Source: Candidatus Brevibacterium intestinavium
GTDB lineage: Bacteria > Actinomycetota > Actinomycetes > Actinomycetales > Brevibacteriaceae
Length of the DNA stretch: 33,177 nt
Reading direction: 5' to 3'
Assembly (NCBI GenBank): GCA_019117545.1
Contig: DWZN01000142.1
Coordinates: 1 to 33,177 of the forward strand
The translations under genes and the position numbers were made by a program. Below the pieces are notes generated by a model. That model worked only from the letters and a program-made list of their open reading frames with translations. It was not told the DNA's origin and ran no database searches. This document shows, piece by piece, positions 19,397-31,886 of the stretch (its first letter is position 1; each line of letters begins with the position of its first letter).

Positions 19397-20161
19397 ATGG
19401 TAGCTGTGAGAATCATCCCCTGTCTCGACGTCGACGGCGGACGCGTGGTCAAGGGTGTGAAGTTCGCCGATCTCAAGGACGCCGGCGACCCCGTCGAACT
19501 CGCCAAGCGCTACGGCGACTCCGGTGCCGACGAACTCACCTTCCTCGACGTCACCGCCAGCAGCGGCGACCGGGAGACCGTCCACGACGTCGTCCGCTCC
19601 TGCGCCGAACAGGTCTTCATCCCGCTCACGGTCGGCGGGGGAGTGCGCAGCCTCGCCGATGTCGACCGTCTGCTGCGCGATGGGGCCGACAAGGTCTCGG
19701 TCAACACCTCGGCGGTGGCGAATCCGGGACTGATCAGCGAGATCTCCCGCCACTTCGGCAACCAGGTCCTCGTCCTGTCCCTCGATGCCCGCCGCGCGCG
19801 GTCGACGACGACGGACTCGGGCTTCGAGGTCACCACCCGGGGCGGACGCGAGGGCACGGGCCGCTGCGCGATCGACTGGATCCGGGAGGCCGCCGAGCGC
19901 GGAGTCGGCGAGATCCTGCTGAACTCCATCGATGCCGACGGCACGCGCGAGGGCTTCGACCTCGAACTCATCTCCGCCGCCCGCGCCGCCGTGGACCTGC
20001 CGCTCATCGCCTCGGGCGGGGCCGGGAAGGTCGAGCACTTCGCTCCTGCCGTGGCCGCCGGAGCCGATGCGCTGCTGGCCGCCAGCGTCTTCCACTTCGG
20101 CACGCTGAGCATCGCCGAGGTCAAGACCGCACTGCGAGCCGAGGGGGTCGAGGTCCGATGA
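19397..20161 (+). CDS. hisF: Imidazole glycerol phosphate synthase cyclase subunit
   Basis: With HisH as its glutaminase partner, this subunit converts PRFAR and ammonia to imidazole glycerol phosphate and AICAR. The 254-residue barrel has both catalytic aspartates at the canonical positions: Asp11 in [14 protein letters not shown] and Asp130 in LSLDARR. The phosphate-binding ends [18 protein letters not shown] and [11 protein letters not shown] are also present. A TAGGAG ribosome binding site (19385-19390) overlaps the stop of the carboxyltransferase gene and sits six bases before the ATG. hisH and hisA are not in this window. The stop overlaps the hisI ATG by four bases. Confidence 0.98.
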   Translation: MVAVRIIPCLDVDGGRVVKGVKFADLKDAGDPVELAKRYGDSGADELTFLDVTASSGDRETVHDVVRSCAEQVFIPLTVGGGVRSLADVDRLLRDGADKVSVNTSAVANPGLISEISRHFGNQVLVLSLDARRARSTTTDSGFEVTTRGGREGTGRCAIDWIREAAERGVGEILLNSIDADGTREGFDLELISAARAAVDLPLIASGGAGKVEHFAPAVAAGADALLAASVFHFGTLSIAEVKTALRAEGVEVR

Positions 20162-20520
20162 GCTCTGTCGGCGAGCTGGACGCCACACCGGAGAACTGGC
20201 GCGAACTCATCCGGCCGAACGCCGATGGGCTGGTGCCCGTCATCGTCCAGGAGGCGACGAGCCGCGAGGTCCTCATGCTCGCGTGGATGGACGTCGAAGC
20301 CGTCGAACGCACCCTGGCGACCGGCAGGGCCACCTACTGGTCGCGCTCACGCGGCGAATACTGGGTCAAGGGCGAGACCTCGGGGCACGTCCAGCACGTG
20401 CGCTCACTCAGCCTCGACTGCGACGCCGACACTCTGCTGCTGCTGGTCGACCAGACCGGACCCGCCTGCCACACGAACACACCGACCTGCTTCACCGGAA
20501 GGACCATCAGTGCCGACTGA
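20158..20520 (+). CDS. hisI: Phosphoribosyl-AMP cyclohydrolase
   Basis: The product opens the adenine ring of PR-AMP, the third step of histidine synthesis. The 120-residue single-domain protein has the [15 protein letters not shown] core. It also has the metal-binding set Asp87, Cys88, Asp89 and Asp91 in [11 protein letters not shown], with Cys104 and Cys111 downstream for zinc. It lacks a HisE domain, consistent with the separate hisE at 15077. The ATG is fixed by its four-base overlap with hisF. The 3' end overlaps the trpE start by 11 bases, linking histidine and tryptophan genes in one transcript. Confidence 0.97.
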   Translation: MSSVGELDATPENWRELIRPNADGLVPVIVQEATSREVLMLAWMDVEAVERTLATGRATYWSRSRGEYWVKGETSGHVQHVRSLSLDCDADTLLLLVDQTGPACHTNTPTCFTGRTISAD

Positions 20521-22069
20521 CCCGGCCGAACTGCCGATCCGCCCCAGCCTCGAACAGTTCCGTTCGCTCGGGGCCGAGCATCGGCTCGTGCCCGTCCACA
20601 CCCAAGTGCTCGCCGATTCCGAGACTCCGCTGAGCCTCTACCGCAAACTCACCGACGGCGGACCCGGCAGCTTCCTCTTCGAATCGGCCGTGGCCGGTTC
20701 CTGGGCCCGGTACTCCTTCATCGGTTCGGCGCCCGTGGCCACCCTCGTCTCGACCGCCGAGGGCTTCCGCTGGTCGGGGACCCCGCCCGTGGGCATCCCC
20801 ACCGACGGCGACGTCCTCGAGGCCATCACCGCCGCGCTCGACCTCCTCGCCGTCGATGCAGACGAATCGGACCTGCCGCCCATGGTCTCGAGCCTCGTCG
20901 GCTATTTCGGCTGGGACATCATCCGCCGCTTCGAACGCCTCGGCCCGCCTCTGCCCGATGAGCACCACCTGCCCACCGTGCAGCTGATGATCCCCGGCGA
21001 CATCGCCGTCTACGACCACTACACGAGCATGGTCACCCTGGTGGCCAATGTGTTCAACGTCAACGGCGCCGACACCGGCATCGATGAGGCCCACGCGGCG
21101 GGCGTACGGCGGATCGGCGAGATGCTCGAACGACTCCGCCGCCCGAGCCCGGCCGATATCATCGACATCCGCCCGACCGACCCCGAGGTGGCCACGCGGA
21201 CACCGCGACAGGTCTACCTCGACGGCGTGGCGCAGGCGAAGCAGGAGATCGTCGACGGGGAGATCTTCCAGGTCGTGCTCGGGCAGAGATTCGACACCCC
21301 GTGTGCGGCGGACCCGCTGAGCGTCTACCGGATGCTGCGCCATTCGAACCCGAGCCCCTTCATGTACCTGCTCAACCTCCATGACGATGCGGGGCAGCCG
21401 GCGAGCATCATCGGCTCCTCGCCCGAGGCCCTCGTCACCGTCCGCTCCGGCGAGGTCGTGACCCACCCGATCGCAGGCTCCCGTCCGCGCGGGGCCACCC
21501 CGGAGGCCGACGACTCCTTGGCCCGTGAGCTGCTGGCCGACGAGAAGGAGCGCGCCGAACACCTCATGCTCGTCGATCTGGCCCGCAACGACCTGGCGAA
21601 GGTGTGCACCGCCGGGACGATCGACGTCAGCGAGTTCATGGACATCGTCCGCTACAGCCACATCATGCACATCAGCTCGACCGTCCGCGGTGAGCTCGAG
21701 CCCGGGACCACGGCCATCGACGTTCTGCGCGCGGCCTTCCCGGCCGGAACGCTGTCCGGTGCGCCCAAACCCCGGGCGCTGCAGATCATCGACGAGCTCG
21801 AACCCGTCGGTCGCGGGGTCTACGGGGGAGTGGTCGGCTATATGTCGTTCACCGGAGACCTCGATCTGGCCATCGCCATCCGCACCGGTGTGCTCCGGCA
21901 GGGGACCATGAGCGTCTACGCCGGCGGGGGCATCGTCGCCGATTCCGTGCCCGAGACCGAATACCAGGAATCCGAGAACAAGGCCGCCGCCGTGCTGCGC
22001 GCCGCAGCGGCGGCGAACGCCGTGTCTGCGGCACCGGCCGAGTCGACGGCGGACGGAAGACAGGAGTGA
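20510..22069 (+). CDS. trpE: Anthranilate synthase component I
   Basis: The product makes anthranilate from chorismate with ammonia supplied by TrpG, the first committed step to tryptophan. The 519-residue protein has the N-terminal regulatory region ([18 protein letters not shown], equivalent to the tryptophan-binding LLES segment). The chorismate-binding domain has [46 protein letters not shown] and [13 protein letters not shown] 20510 was chosen because GGAAGGA lies seven bases upstream, inside hisI, and because the protein then opens like family members; the frame is open further upstream without similarity. With no free leader, classical trp attenuation ahead of trpE is not possible here. 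trpG and trpD lie elsewhere. Confidence 0.96.
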   Translation: MPTDPAELPIRPSLEQFRSLGAEHRLVPVHTQVLADSETPLSLYRKLTDGGPGSFLFESAVAGSWARYSFIGSAPVATLVSTAEGFRWSGTPPVGIPTDGDVLEAITAALDLLAVDADESDLPPMVSSLVGYFGWDIIRRFERLGPPLPDEHHLPTVQLMIPGDIAVYDHYTSMVTLVANVFNVNGADTGIDEAHAAGVRRIGEMLERLRRPSPADIIDIRPTDPEVATRTPRQVYLDGVAQAKQEIVDGEIFQVVLGQRFDTPCAADPLSVYRMLRHSNPSPFMYLLNLHDDAGQPASIIGSSPEALVTVRSGEVVTHPIAGSRPRGATPEADDSLARELLADEKERAEHLMLVDLARNDLAKVCTAGTIDVSEFMDIVRYSHIMHISSTVRGELEPGTTAIDVLRAAFPAGTLSGAPKPRALQIIDELEPVGRGVYGGVVGYMSFTGDLDLAIAIRTGVLRQGTMSVYAGGGIVADSVPETEYQESENKAAAVLRAAAAANAVSAAPAESTADGRQE

Positions 22070-22075
22070 GCTGAG

Positions 22076-22687
22076 ATGTCGAAGTCACGCGGAGTCCTCA
22101 TCGTCCTCGTCATCGCCGCCGGTCTGTGGGCGCTGACGATCTCGTCCTGGCAGGCCGGCGCCGTCGGTGACGCGCTGGGACCCACCGGTGTGGCCTCGGT
22201 GACCGAGGATCCGAACGCACAGGCCTCGCCCGTGGCCACCGCGTGCGTGGCCATCATCGCCGTGACCGGCCTGCTCGCCGCGATGCTGGGGCGGGCCGGT
22301 CGCTTCGTCGTCCTCGGATTCGCCGCGGTCGCGGCTCTCGGCTACGGCATCACCGCGCTCTTCGCCGCCACGGCGCCCGGAGCCACCGGTTGGCCGATCA
22401 TCGCGGCCGTGGCCGCGGGCATCTCGGTCATCGGCATCATCTGGGTCGCGACCGCCTCGGCGGGGTGGACGAACTCCAACCGATACGCCCGCACCGCCGA
22501 GGCGGCCGAGGGCGAATTCGACTCGGCCGCGACCTGGGACGCACTCTCCCGCGGAGAGGACATCGTCGACGATGCGGGTTCGGACCCCGGTGACGGCGAC
22601 GAGGGGGCCGACGGCGAAACGGGCGCGGACGCCGATGCGGACCCGGACGCGGACCCGGACGCCGATGCCGACCCGGATTCGAAATGA
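22076..22687 (+). CDS. Trp-operon-associated conserved membrane protein
   Basis: This is a 203-residue protein of the actinobacterial family found between trpE and trpC (the 'Trp region conserved hypothetical membrane protein' type). It has four hydrophobic segments: about residues 6-24, 52-71, 74-98 and 105-127. An extracytoplasmic-looking loop after the first contains SSWQAG. The motif SAGWTNSNRYARTAEAA follows the last segment. The final 50 residues are strikingly acidic and include a repetitive Asp-Ala-Asp-Pro tail (22631-22680). Function is unknown; context suggests a role linked to tryptophan or aromatic compound handling. The ATG has a GGAG about ten bases upstream. Confidence 0.85.
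   Translation: MSKSRGVLIVLVIAAGLWALTISSWQAGAVGDALGPTGVASVTEDPNAQASPVATACVAIIAVTGLLAAMLGRAGRFVVLGFAAVAALGYGITALFAATAPGATGWPIIAAVAAGISVIGIIWVATASAGWTNSNRYARTAEAAEGEFDSAATWDALSRGEDIVDDAGSDPGDGDEGADGETGADADADPDADPDADADPDSK
22631..22680 (+). repeat. Low-complexity Asp-Ala/Asp-Pro coding repeat
   Basis: Short near-identical units (GACCCG, GACGCG/GACGCC, GATGCG/GATGCC) repeat in tandem at the 3' end of the Trp-region membrane protein gene. They encode an acidic tail of alternating DA and DP pairs. Such a tract is prone to slippage, so tail length may vary between strains. Confidence 0.75.
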
Positions 22688-22784
22688 CCTTGTGACCGGG
22701 TCGGTGTCCGGTCAGGATCGGAAGCGTGACACAATGGAGGAAAGTTTCCACACGCGTGCCACGCCTATCACACGAAGGAGCACC

Positions 22785-23054
22785 ATGTCGCAGTCCCTCG
22801 CCCGCAACGGGGCCACAGATCTCGACAAGTCCACGATCGACTACGCAGCGATCGCCGATCCCGGTCACGGCAATTCCGTGGCGGGATGGACCGGTGTGAT
22901 CATCATGCTCATCGGCGTCTCCGTCGGATGCGTGGGCTTCACCATCCACAATCCGACGATCACCTATGTCGCCATCGGCATCGTCGCGCTCGGCATCATC
23001 GTCGGCCTGATCCTGCGGGCAGTCGGACTGGGCAACAAGCCGAAATCGCAATGA
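22785..23054 (+). CDS. HGxxPAAW-type small membrane protein, function unknown
   Basis: This 89-residue protein resembles the actinobacterial HGxxPAAW family: the motif here is HGNSVAGWTGV (proline replaced by valine, second alanine by glycine). Two hydrophobic segments follow (about residues 34-52 and 60-80), then a short basic tail. Members commonly sit between the Trp-region membrane protein and trpC, exactly as here, but have no established role. The ATG was chosen for its GAAGGAG (22774-22780), four bases upstream. The 97-base gap before it is relatively AT-rich and may hold a promoter (GACACAAT near 22727-22734), but I could not pair it with a -35. The stop overlaps trpC by four bases. 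Confidence 0.82.
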   Translation: MSQSLARNGATDLDKSTIDYAAIADPGHGNSVAGWTGVIIMLIGVSVGCVGFTIHNPTITYVAIGIVALGIIVGLILRAVGLGNKPKSQ

Positions 23055-23845
23055 CGGTACTGTCCGAGATCGTCTCCGGGGTGCGTGAGGACCTGCAGGC
23101 ACGCCGGAACGCGATCCCCCTGTCGGAGATCGAGGACCGAGCCCGTGCGGCCGCACCCGCGAGGGAGTTCGACCTCAACGCCGACTTCGGCGTCATCGCC
23201 GAGGTCAAGCGGAAGTCGCCGTCCCGCGGCGATCTGTCCCAGATTCCCGACCCCGGCACACTCGCCGGCCTCTATGCCGCCGGCGGTGCCCGAGCCGTGA
23301 GCGTGCTCACCGAAGCCCGCCGCTTCTCCGGCAGCCTCGACGACCTCGACGCCGTACGCGCCGCCGTGGACATCCCGGTCCTGCGCAAGGACTTCATGGT
23401 CGACGAGTACCAGTTCCACGAGGCCCGGGCGCACGGGGCCGACATCGTCCTGCTCATCGTCGCCGCCCTCGATCCGGTGCAGCTGCGCGAGTTCTACGCT
23501 CTCGCCGGGGAACTGGGCATGACGGCGCTCGTCGAGGCCCACAACCGGGAAGAACTGGAACTCGCCGCCGACATTCGTGCCGAACTCATCGGCGTCAACT
23601 CCCGCAACCTCAAAGACCTCAGCGTCGACACCGACCGGTTCGAGCCCTTGGCCGGACTCGTCCCTGCCGAGGCCACCCTCGTGGCCGAATCGGGTGTCGC
23701 CGGGGCCGGGGAGGTCGCGAAGTACGCCGACGCCGGAGCCGACCTCGTTCTGGTCGGCGAAGCCCTCGTCACGGGAGGCCGACCGCAGGCCGCGGTCGAG
23801 GAGTACACCGCCATCGGCCGGGACCGTCGCCTGTCCGCATCCTGA
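23051..23845 (+). CDS. trpC: Indole-3-glycerol phosphate synthase
   Basis: The product closes the indole ring, converting CdRP to indole-3-glycerol phosphate. The 264-residue barrel has VIAEVKRKSPSRG (Glu51, Lys53), VPVLRKDF-type sequence (IPVLRKDFMVDEYQ), ADIVLLIVA, IGVNSRNLKDL and the C-terminal LVAESGV and VLVGEALV phosphate-binding strands. It is monofunctional, with no TrpF domain. The ATG overlaps the preceding small membrane protein gene (ATGA), implying co-translation. Confidence 0.97.
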   Translation: MTVLSEIVSGVREDLQARRNAIPLSEIEDRARAAAPAREFDLNADFGVIAEVKRKSPSRGDLSQIPDPGTLAGLYAAGGARAVSVLTEARRFSGSLDDLDAVRAAVDIPVLRKDFMVDEYQFHEARAHGADIVLLIVAALDPVQLREFYALAGELGMTALVEAHNREELELAADIRAELIGVNSRNLKDLSVDTDRFEPLAGLVPAEATLVAESGVAGAGEVAKYADAGADLVLVGEALVTGGRPQAAVEEYTAIGRDRRLSAS

Positions 23846-23855
23846 ACCCCGACCG

Positions 23856-23887
23856 CGCCCATCAGCCGAGTTGACCGACGATGGGCG
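23856..23887 (+). promoter_or_regulatory. Inverted repeat in the trpC-trpB spacer
   Basis: CGCCCATC (23856-23863) and GATGGGCG (23880-23887) form a perfect 8-bp inverted repeat with a 16-base loop, just after the trpC stop. A TTGACC hexamer (23871-23876) lies in the loop. The 126-base spacer is the longest in the trp block. It could be an attenuating or processing hairpin, or an operator for a trpBA promoter. No T-run follows, and I found no well-placed -10 box. Confidence 0.4.
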
Positions 23888-23971
23888 GATACTGCACCCA
23901 TCCGGCCGTCTGCCGGGCTCGAGGCCGTGCCCAGCCCGCCGACGTTCACGAGGAGATCGAGAAGGACCGCA

Positions 23972-25186
23972 ATGAACGATGTCAGTCAGGAGACCGGACC
24001 GTACTTCGGCGCATTCGGAGGCAGGTTCATCCCCGAAGCACTGATCCCGGCACTCGATGAGATCGAGGAGACCTGGCGCAAGTCCCAGGTCGATCCGACC
24101 TTCACCGAGGAACTCCTCGATCTCCAGCGGAACTACATCGGCAGGCCGTCCCTGCTCACCGAGGCCACGCGCTTCGCCGAGCACTGCGGCGGGGCCCGCG
24201 TGTTCCTCAAACGTGAGGATCTCAACCACACGGGCAGCCACAAGATCAACAACGCCGTCGGCCAGGCCCTGTTGGCCAAGCGCATGGGCAAGACACGCCT
24301 GATCGCCGAGACCGGTGCCGGGCAGCACGGAGTCGCCACCGCGACCGCCGCGGCCCTGCTCGACATGGAGTGCGAGGTCTACATGGGCGAGGAGGACACG
24401 CAGCGTCAGGCCCTCAACGTCGCTCGCATGCGCCTGCTCGGGGCCGAGGTCAACGCCGTGACCAACGGCACCCGCACGCTCAAGGACGCGATGAACGAGG
24501 CCATGCGCGACTGGGTGGCCCATGTGGGCGACACCCACTACGTCATCGGGACCGTGGCCGGTCCGCACCCGTTTCCGGCAATGGTGCGCTCGTTCCAGAA
24601 CGTCATCGGTCTCGAGGCTCGCGAACAGTTCCTCGACCAGCTCGGCCGGCTGCCCGACGCCGTCTGCGCGTGCGTCGGAGGAGGCTCGAACGCGATGGGT
24701 CTGTTCGCCGCGTTCCTCGGCGACACCGAGGTCGAGATCTTCGGCTTCGAGGCCGGCGGCGAGGGCATCGAATCCGGTCACCACGCTGCCCGCTTCTCCG
24801 GGGGCAGACCCGGAGTCCTCCACGGTTCGGCCACCTACATCCTCCAAGACTCCGACGGGCAGACCCGGCCCTCGCATTCGGTCTCGGCCGGTCTCGACTA
24901 CCCCTCGGTCGGGCCCGAGCACTCCCACCTCCACGACAGCGGACGAGTGACCTACGAACCGGTCGTCGACGATGAGGCGATGGAGGCCATGCGGCTGCTG
25001 TCGCGCACCGAAGGCATCATCCCGGCCATCGAATCCGCTCATGCTCTGGCCGGAGCCATGCGGATCGGACGCAGACTCGGACCGGAGGCAGCTCTTCTGG
25101 TCAATCTCTCCGGCCGCGGCGACAAGGACATGACGACGGCCGCGAAATGGTTCGACTACCTCGACGAAGGGGCGGTGCAGGTATGA
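23972..25186 (+). CDS. trpB: Tryptophan synthase beta chain
   Basis: This PLP enzyme condenses indole with serine to give tryptophan. The 404-residue protein shows the lysine that binds PLP, Lys91 in [13 protein letters not shown], plus [33 protein letters not shown] and the C-terminal NLSGRGDKD. It is the canonical TrpB1 type that works with TrpA. Start ATG 23972 was chosen because GAAGGA lies five bases upstream and the protein then begins close to the conserved [11 protein letters not shown]; the open frame extends further upstream without similarity. The stop overlaps trpA by four bases. Confidence 0.98.
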   Translation: MNDVSQETGPYFGAFGGRFIPEALIPALDEIEETWRKSQVDPTFTEELLDLQRNYIGRPSLLTEATRFAEHCGGARVFLKREDLNHTGSHKINNAVGQALLAKRMGKTRLIAETGAGQHGVATATAAALLDMECEVYMGEEDTQRQALNVARMRLLGAEVNAVTNGTRTLKDAMNEAMRDWVAHVGDTHYVIGTVAGPHPFPAMVRSFQNVIGLEAREQFLDQLGRLPDAVCACVGGGSNAMGLFAAFLGDTEVEIFGFEAGGEGIESGHHAARFSGGRPGVLHGSATYILQDSDGQTRPSHSVSAGLDYPSVGPEHSHLHDSGRVTYEPVVDDEAMEAMRLLSRTEGIIPAIESAHALAGAMRIGRRLGPEAALLVNLSGRGDKDMTTAAKWFDYLDEGAVQV

Positions 25187-25974
25187 CGCACGCAGGTCCA
25201 CGCACAGGCACAACGCTGTCCGCCGTGACCGAGGCCGGTCGCAAGGCGGCGCTCATCGGCTACCTGCCGATCGGGTTCCCCAGCGTGCCCGGCTCCATCG
25301 AGGCGATGGTCGAACTCGTCCGCAGCGGCGTCGACATCGTCGAGGTCGGGGTGCCCTATTCGGATCCCGGCATGGACGGTCCCGTCATCCAGCGTGCCGC
25401 CGAGGCGGCTCTCGAGTCAGGGGTGCGCACGAAGGACGTGTTCACCGCCGTCGAGGCCATCGCTTCAGCCGGCGGCACCGCCGTGGTCATGAGCTACTGG
25501 AACCTCGTGCTCCAGTACGGCGTGACCGACTTCGCCCGGGACCTCGACGCGGCCGGCGGGGGAGGAATCATCACCCCCGACCTCATCCCGGACGAGGCGC
25601 ACGACTGGCTGGCCGCCTCCGACCGCTACGATCTCGACCGGATCTTCCTGGCCGCGCCGTCGTCGACGCCCGAACGTCTGGCCCGCATCGTCGAAGGCAG
25701 CCGCGGCTTCGTCTACGCCGCCTCGACCATGGGCGTGACCGGAGTCCGCTCCGAGGTCGACGTCCACGCCCGCGACCTCGTCGCCCGGCTCAGGGAGGCC
25801 GGGGCCGAGCACGCCTGCGTCGGCCTCGGCGTGTCCAACCGGGACCAGGCCGCCGAGGTCGCCGAGTACGCCGACGGCGTCATCGTCGGTTCCGCCCTCG
25901 TCCGCGCCCTGGACTCCGAGGGAGTGCCCGGGCTCGGCCGCCTCGCCTCCGAGCTCGCAGAAGGGTGTGCATGA
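25183..25974 (+). CDS. trpA: Tryptophan synthase alpha chain
   Basis: The product cleaves indole-3-glycerol phosphate to indole, which is channelled to TrpB. The 263-residue barrel has the two catalytic acids at expected places: Glu54 in [10 protein letters not shown] and Asp65 in PGMDGPVIQ. It also has the family's YLPIGFPS opening, [11 protein letters not shown] and STMGVTG. Start ATG overlaps the trpB stop, and the stop overlaps the lgt ATG (ATGA in both), so trpB-trpA-lgt form a tightly coupled set. Confidence 0.98.
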   Translation: MTHAGPRTGTTLSAVTEAGRKAALIGYLPIGFPSVPGSIEAMVELVRSGVDIVEVGVPYSDPGMDGPVIQRAAEAALESGVRTKDVFTAVEAIASAGGTAVVMSYWNLVLQYGVTDFARDLDAAGGGGIITPDLIPDEAHDWLAASDRYDLDRIFLAAPSSTPERLARIVEGSRGFVYAASTMGVTGVRSEVDVHARDLVARLREAGAEHACVGLGVSNRDQAAEVAEYADGVIVGSALVRALDSEGVPGLGRLASELAEGCA

Positions 25975-27002
25975 GCTTCAGCCCGGCATGGGTCGGCCTC
26001 ACCGTCCTCGGGATCGGTCTCACGGTATGGATGACCGCACTGCAGTGGCACACGCGCCGCGGACACAAGGGTGATCTGTGGGCGATCGCGATCATCACGA
26101 TCCCCGCGACCGTCATCGGCGGCCGGATCAGTCACCTCATCACCTCCCCGGGGCCGTACTTCGGCCCGGACGGCAACCCGCTGGCAGCCTTGGCGATCTG
26201 GGACGGCGGCTTCGGATTCTGGGGCGGATTCGTCATCGGCTTCCTCGCCGCCTGGGCGATCACCCGCTTCCAAGGCATCAGATTCCTGCCGTTCCTCGAT
26301 TCCGTGGCCCCCGGGCTCCTGCTCGGCCGAGTCGCCGGGGCCTGGGCCGATTTCGCAGAGGCACGTCTGTCGCTGGCGACGGTTGTCGTCGAATCCGTGT
26401 GGAACCTCATCGGCTGCGTCCTGGCCATCGTCCTGGCCCGTCGTCTGCGACTGGGCCACGGTCAGGTGTTCGCCCTCTACCTCTGCCTGTTCGGCCTCGG
26501 GCGGGTGTGGCTGCACCTCCTGCGGCTGGGCAGCCCCGCCGCCGAATCCGCTCACCTCATCGCCGGTGTGCCCGTGAACGTGTGGACGGCGGCCCTGACG
26601 CTCATCGGCGGCCTCGTCTGGTTCACGGCCTCCCGGATCCGCCACCGCGAACCGGAGACCGTGCTCTACCTCCGCCAGTCCCGGGCGATCCACCGGCGGC
26701 GCGGCCGCGGCAAGCACATCTATGCCGCCCTCGACCCCGATCCCGCGGACTCCCATCGGATTCAGACGTCACCGGGGTCCGCGACACAGGCGAGCGCCGA
26801 CGGCAGCGCCGGAGTCCGAGGTCCCGGCGATCAGGGCATCGGCGAACTCGACGAGGACGGTCGGCACAGTTTCGGATTCTTCGGCGCGGTCACCTCGGCG
26901 ATCTCCATCGTCCCGGATGTTCGCGGCCGGACAGAGAGCGGTCAGAACCCTGACTCACCAGGGAATACGCGATCCTCTGGATCCGGTGGGTCCGTCCACT
27001 GA
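25971..27002 (+). CDS. lgt: Lgt-like prolipoprotein diacylglyceryl transferase, divergent catalytic motif
   Basis: This is a 343-residue multi-pass membrane protein of the Lgt fold at the usual actinobacterial place after trpA. Lgt transfers diacylglycerol from phosphatidylglycerol to the lipobox cysteine of prolipoproteins. Family features kept are GGRISH (residues 50-55), IWDGGFGFWGG, the LDSVAP turn, Arg120, the VVESVWNLIG segment and Arg178. The signature GRWGNxxNQE is replaced by GRVAGAWADFAEA (119-131), losing the essential asparagine, and the family RxxxE after the last core helix reads RVWLH. About 110 C-terminal residues are hydrophilic and of low complexity. Either an unusually divergent Lgt or a paralogue with altered function. 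GAAGGG precedes ATG 25971. Confidence 0.8.
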   Translation: MSFSPAWVGLTVLGIGLTVWMTALQWHTRRGHKGDLWAIAIITIPATVIGGRISHLITSPGPYFGPDGNPLAALAIWDGGFGFWGGFVIGFLAAWAITRFQGIRFLPFLDSVAPGLLLGRVAGAWADFAEARLSLATVVVESVWNLIGCVLAIVLARRLRLGHGQVFALYLCLFGLGRVWLHLLRLGSPAAESAHLIAGVPVNVWTAALTLIGGLVWFTASRIRHREPETVLYLRQSRAIHRRRGRGKHIYAALDPDPADSHRIQTSPGSATQASADGSAGVRGPGDQGIGELDEDGRHSFGFFGAVTSAISIVPDVRGRTESGQNPDSPGNTRSSGSGGSVH

Positions 27003-27010
27003 GACTTTTT
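26986..27010 (+). terminator. Weak candidate terminator at the lgt stop
   Basis: GTGGG (26986-26990) and TCCAC (26995-26999) can form a five-pair stem, one pair being a wobble, with a four-base loop. This overlaps the last lgt codons. A run of five T bases follows at 27006-27010, six bases after the stem. The stem is short, so termination would be partial at best. Confidence 0.3.
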
Positions 27011-27100
27011 GGTCCGGTGAACGGTCCTTTCTCGAATTCCTCAATGTGCGCAGTTGGGTGTAAGTTGTACTCCCGACCGTGAGAACCACGTCACACCACC

Positions 27101-27129
27101 GTGTCCGAGGACGATCTCCTTGAGGACAC
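27101..27129 (+). promoter_or_regulatory. Hairpin in the gltB leader
   Basis: GTGTCC (27101-27106) pairs with GGACAC (27124-27129), and inside it AGGA (27108-27111) pairs with TCCT (27117-27120) around a CGATC loop. The structure lies in the 189-base spacer between lgt and gltB, which otherwise holds AT-richer sequence near 27004-27071 that is likely the promoter region (TAAGTT 27061-27066 is a possible -10). A short palindrome CGTG-AGAAC-CACG (27078-27090) precedes the hairpin. The role is unknown; it could be a regulatory leader element for glutamate synthase. Confidence 0.4.
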
Positions 27130-27191
27130 AGAACAGCCGTTTCAGACAGCGTCGTCTTTTCGGACCGCACACGAGACCGTGAAGGCATCGC

Positions 27192-31878
<4,687 letters not shown>

Positions 31879-31886
<8 letters not shown>

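Noticed and set aside
17696..20188. Minus-strand open frame of 830 codons opposite the carboxyltransferase and hisF
   Set aside because: It spans three well-identified + strand genes and has shadow-type composition.
20440..20510. trp leader peptide and attenuator before trpE
   Set aside because: trpE overlaps hisI by 11 bases; there is no tandem Trp codon leader or terminator stem.
27079..27094. CRP/GlxR-type operator before gltB (GTGA ... TCAC)
   Set aside because: The half-sites are eight bases apart where the consensus has six, so it does not fit the known site.
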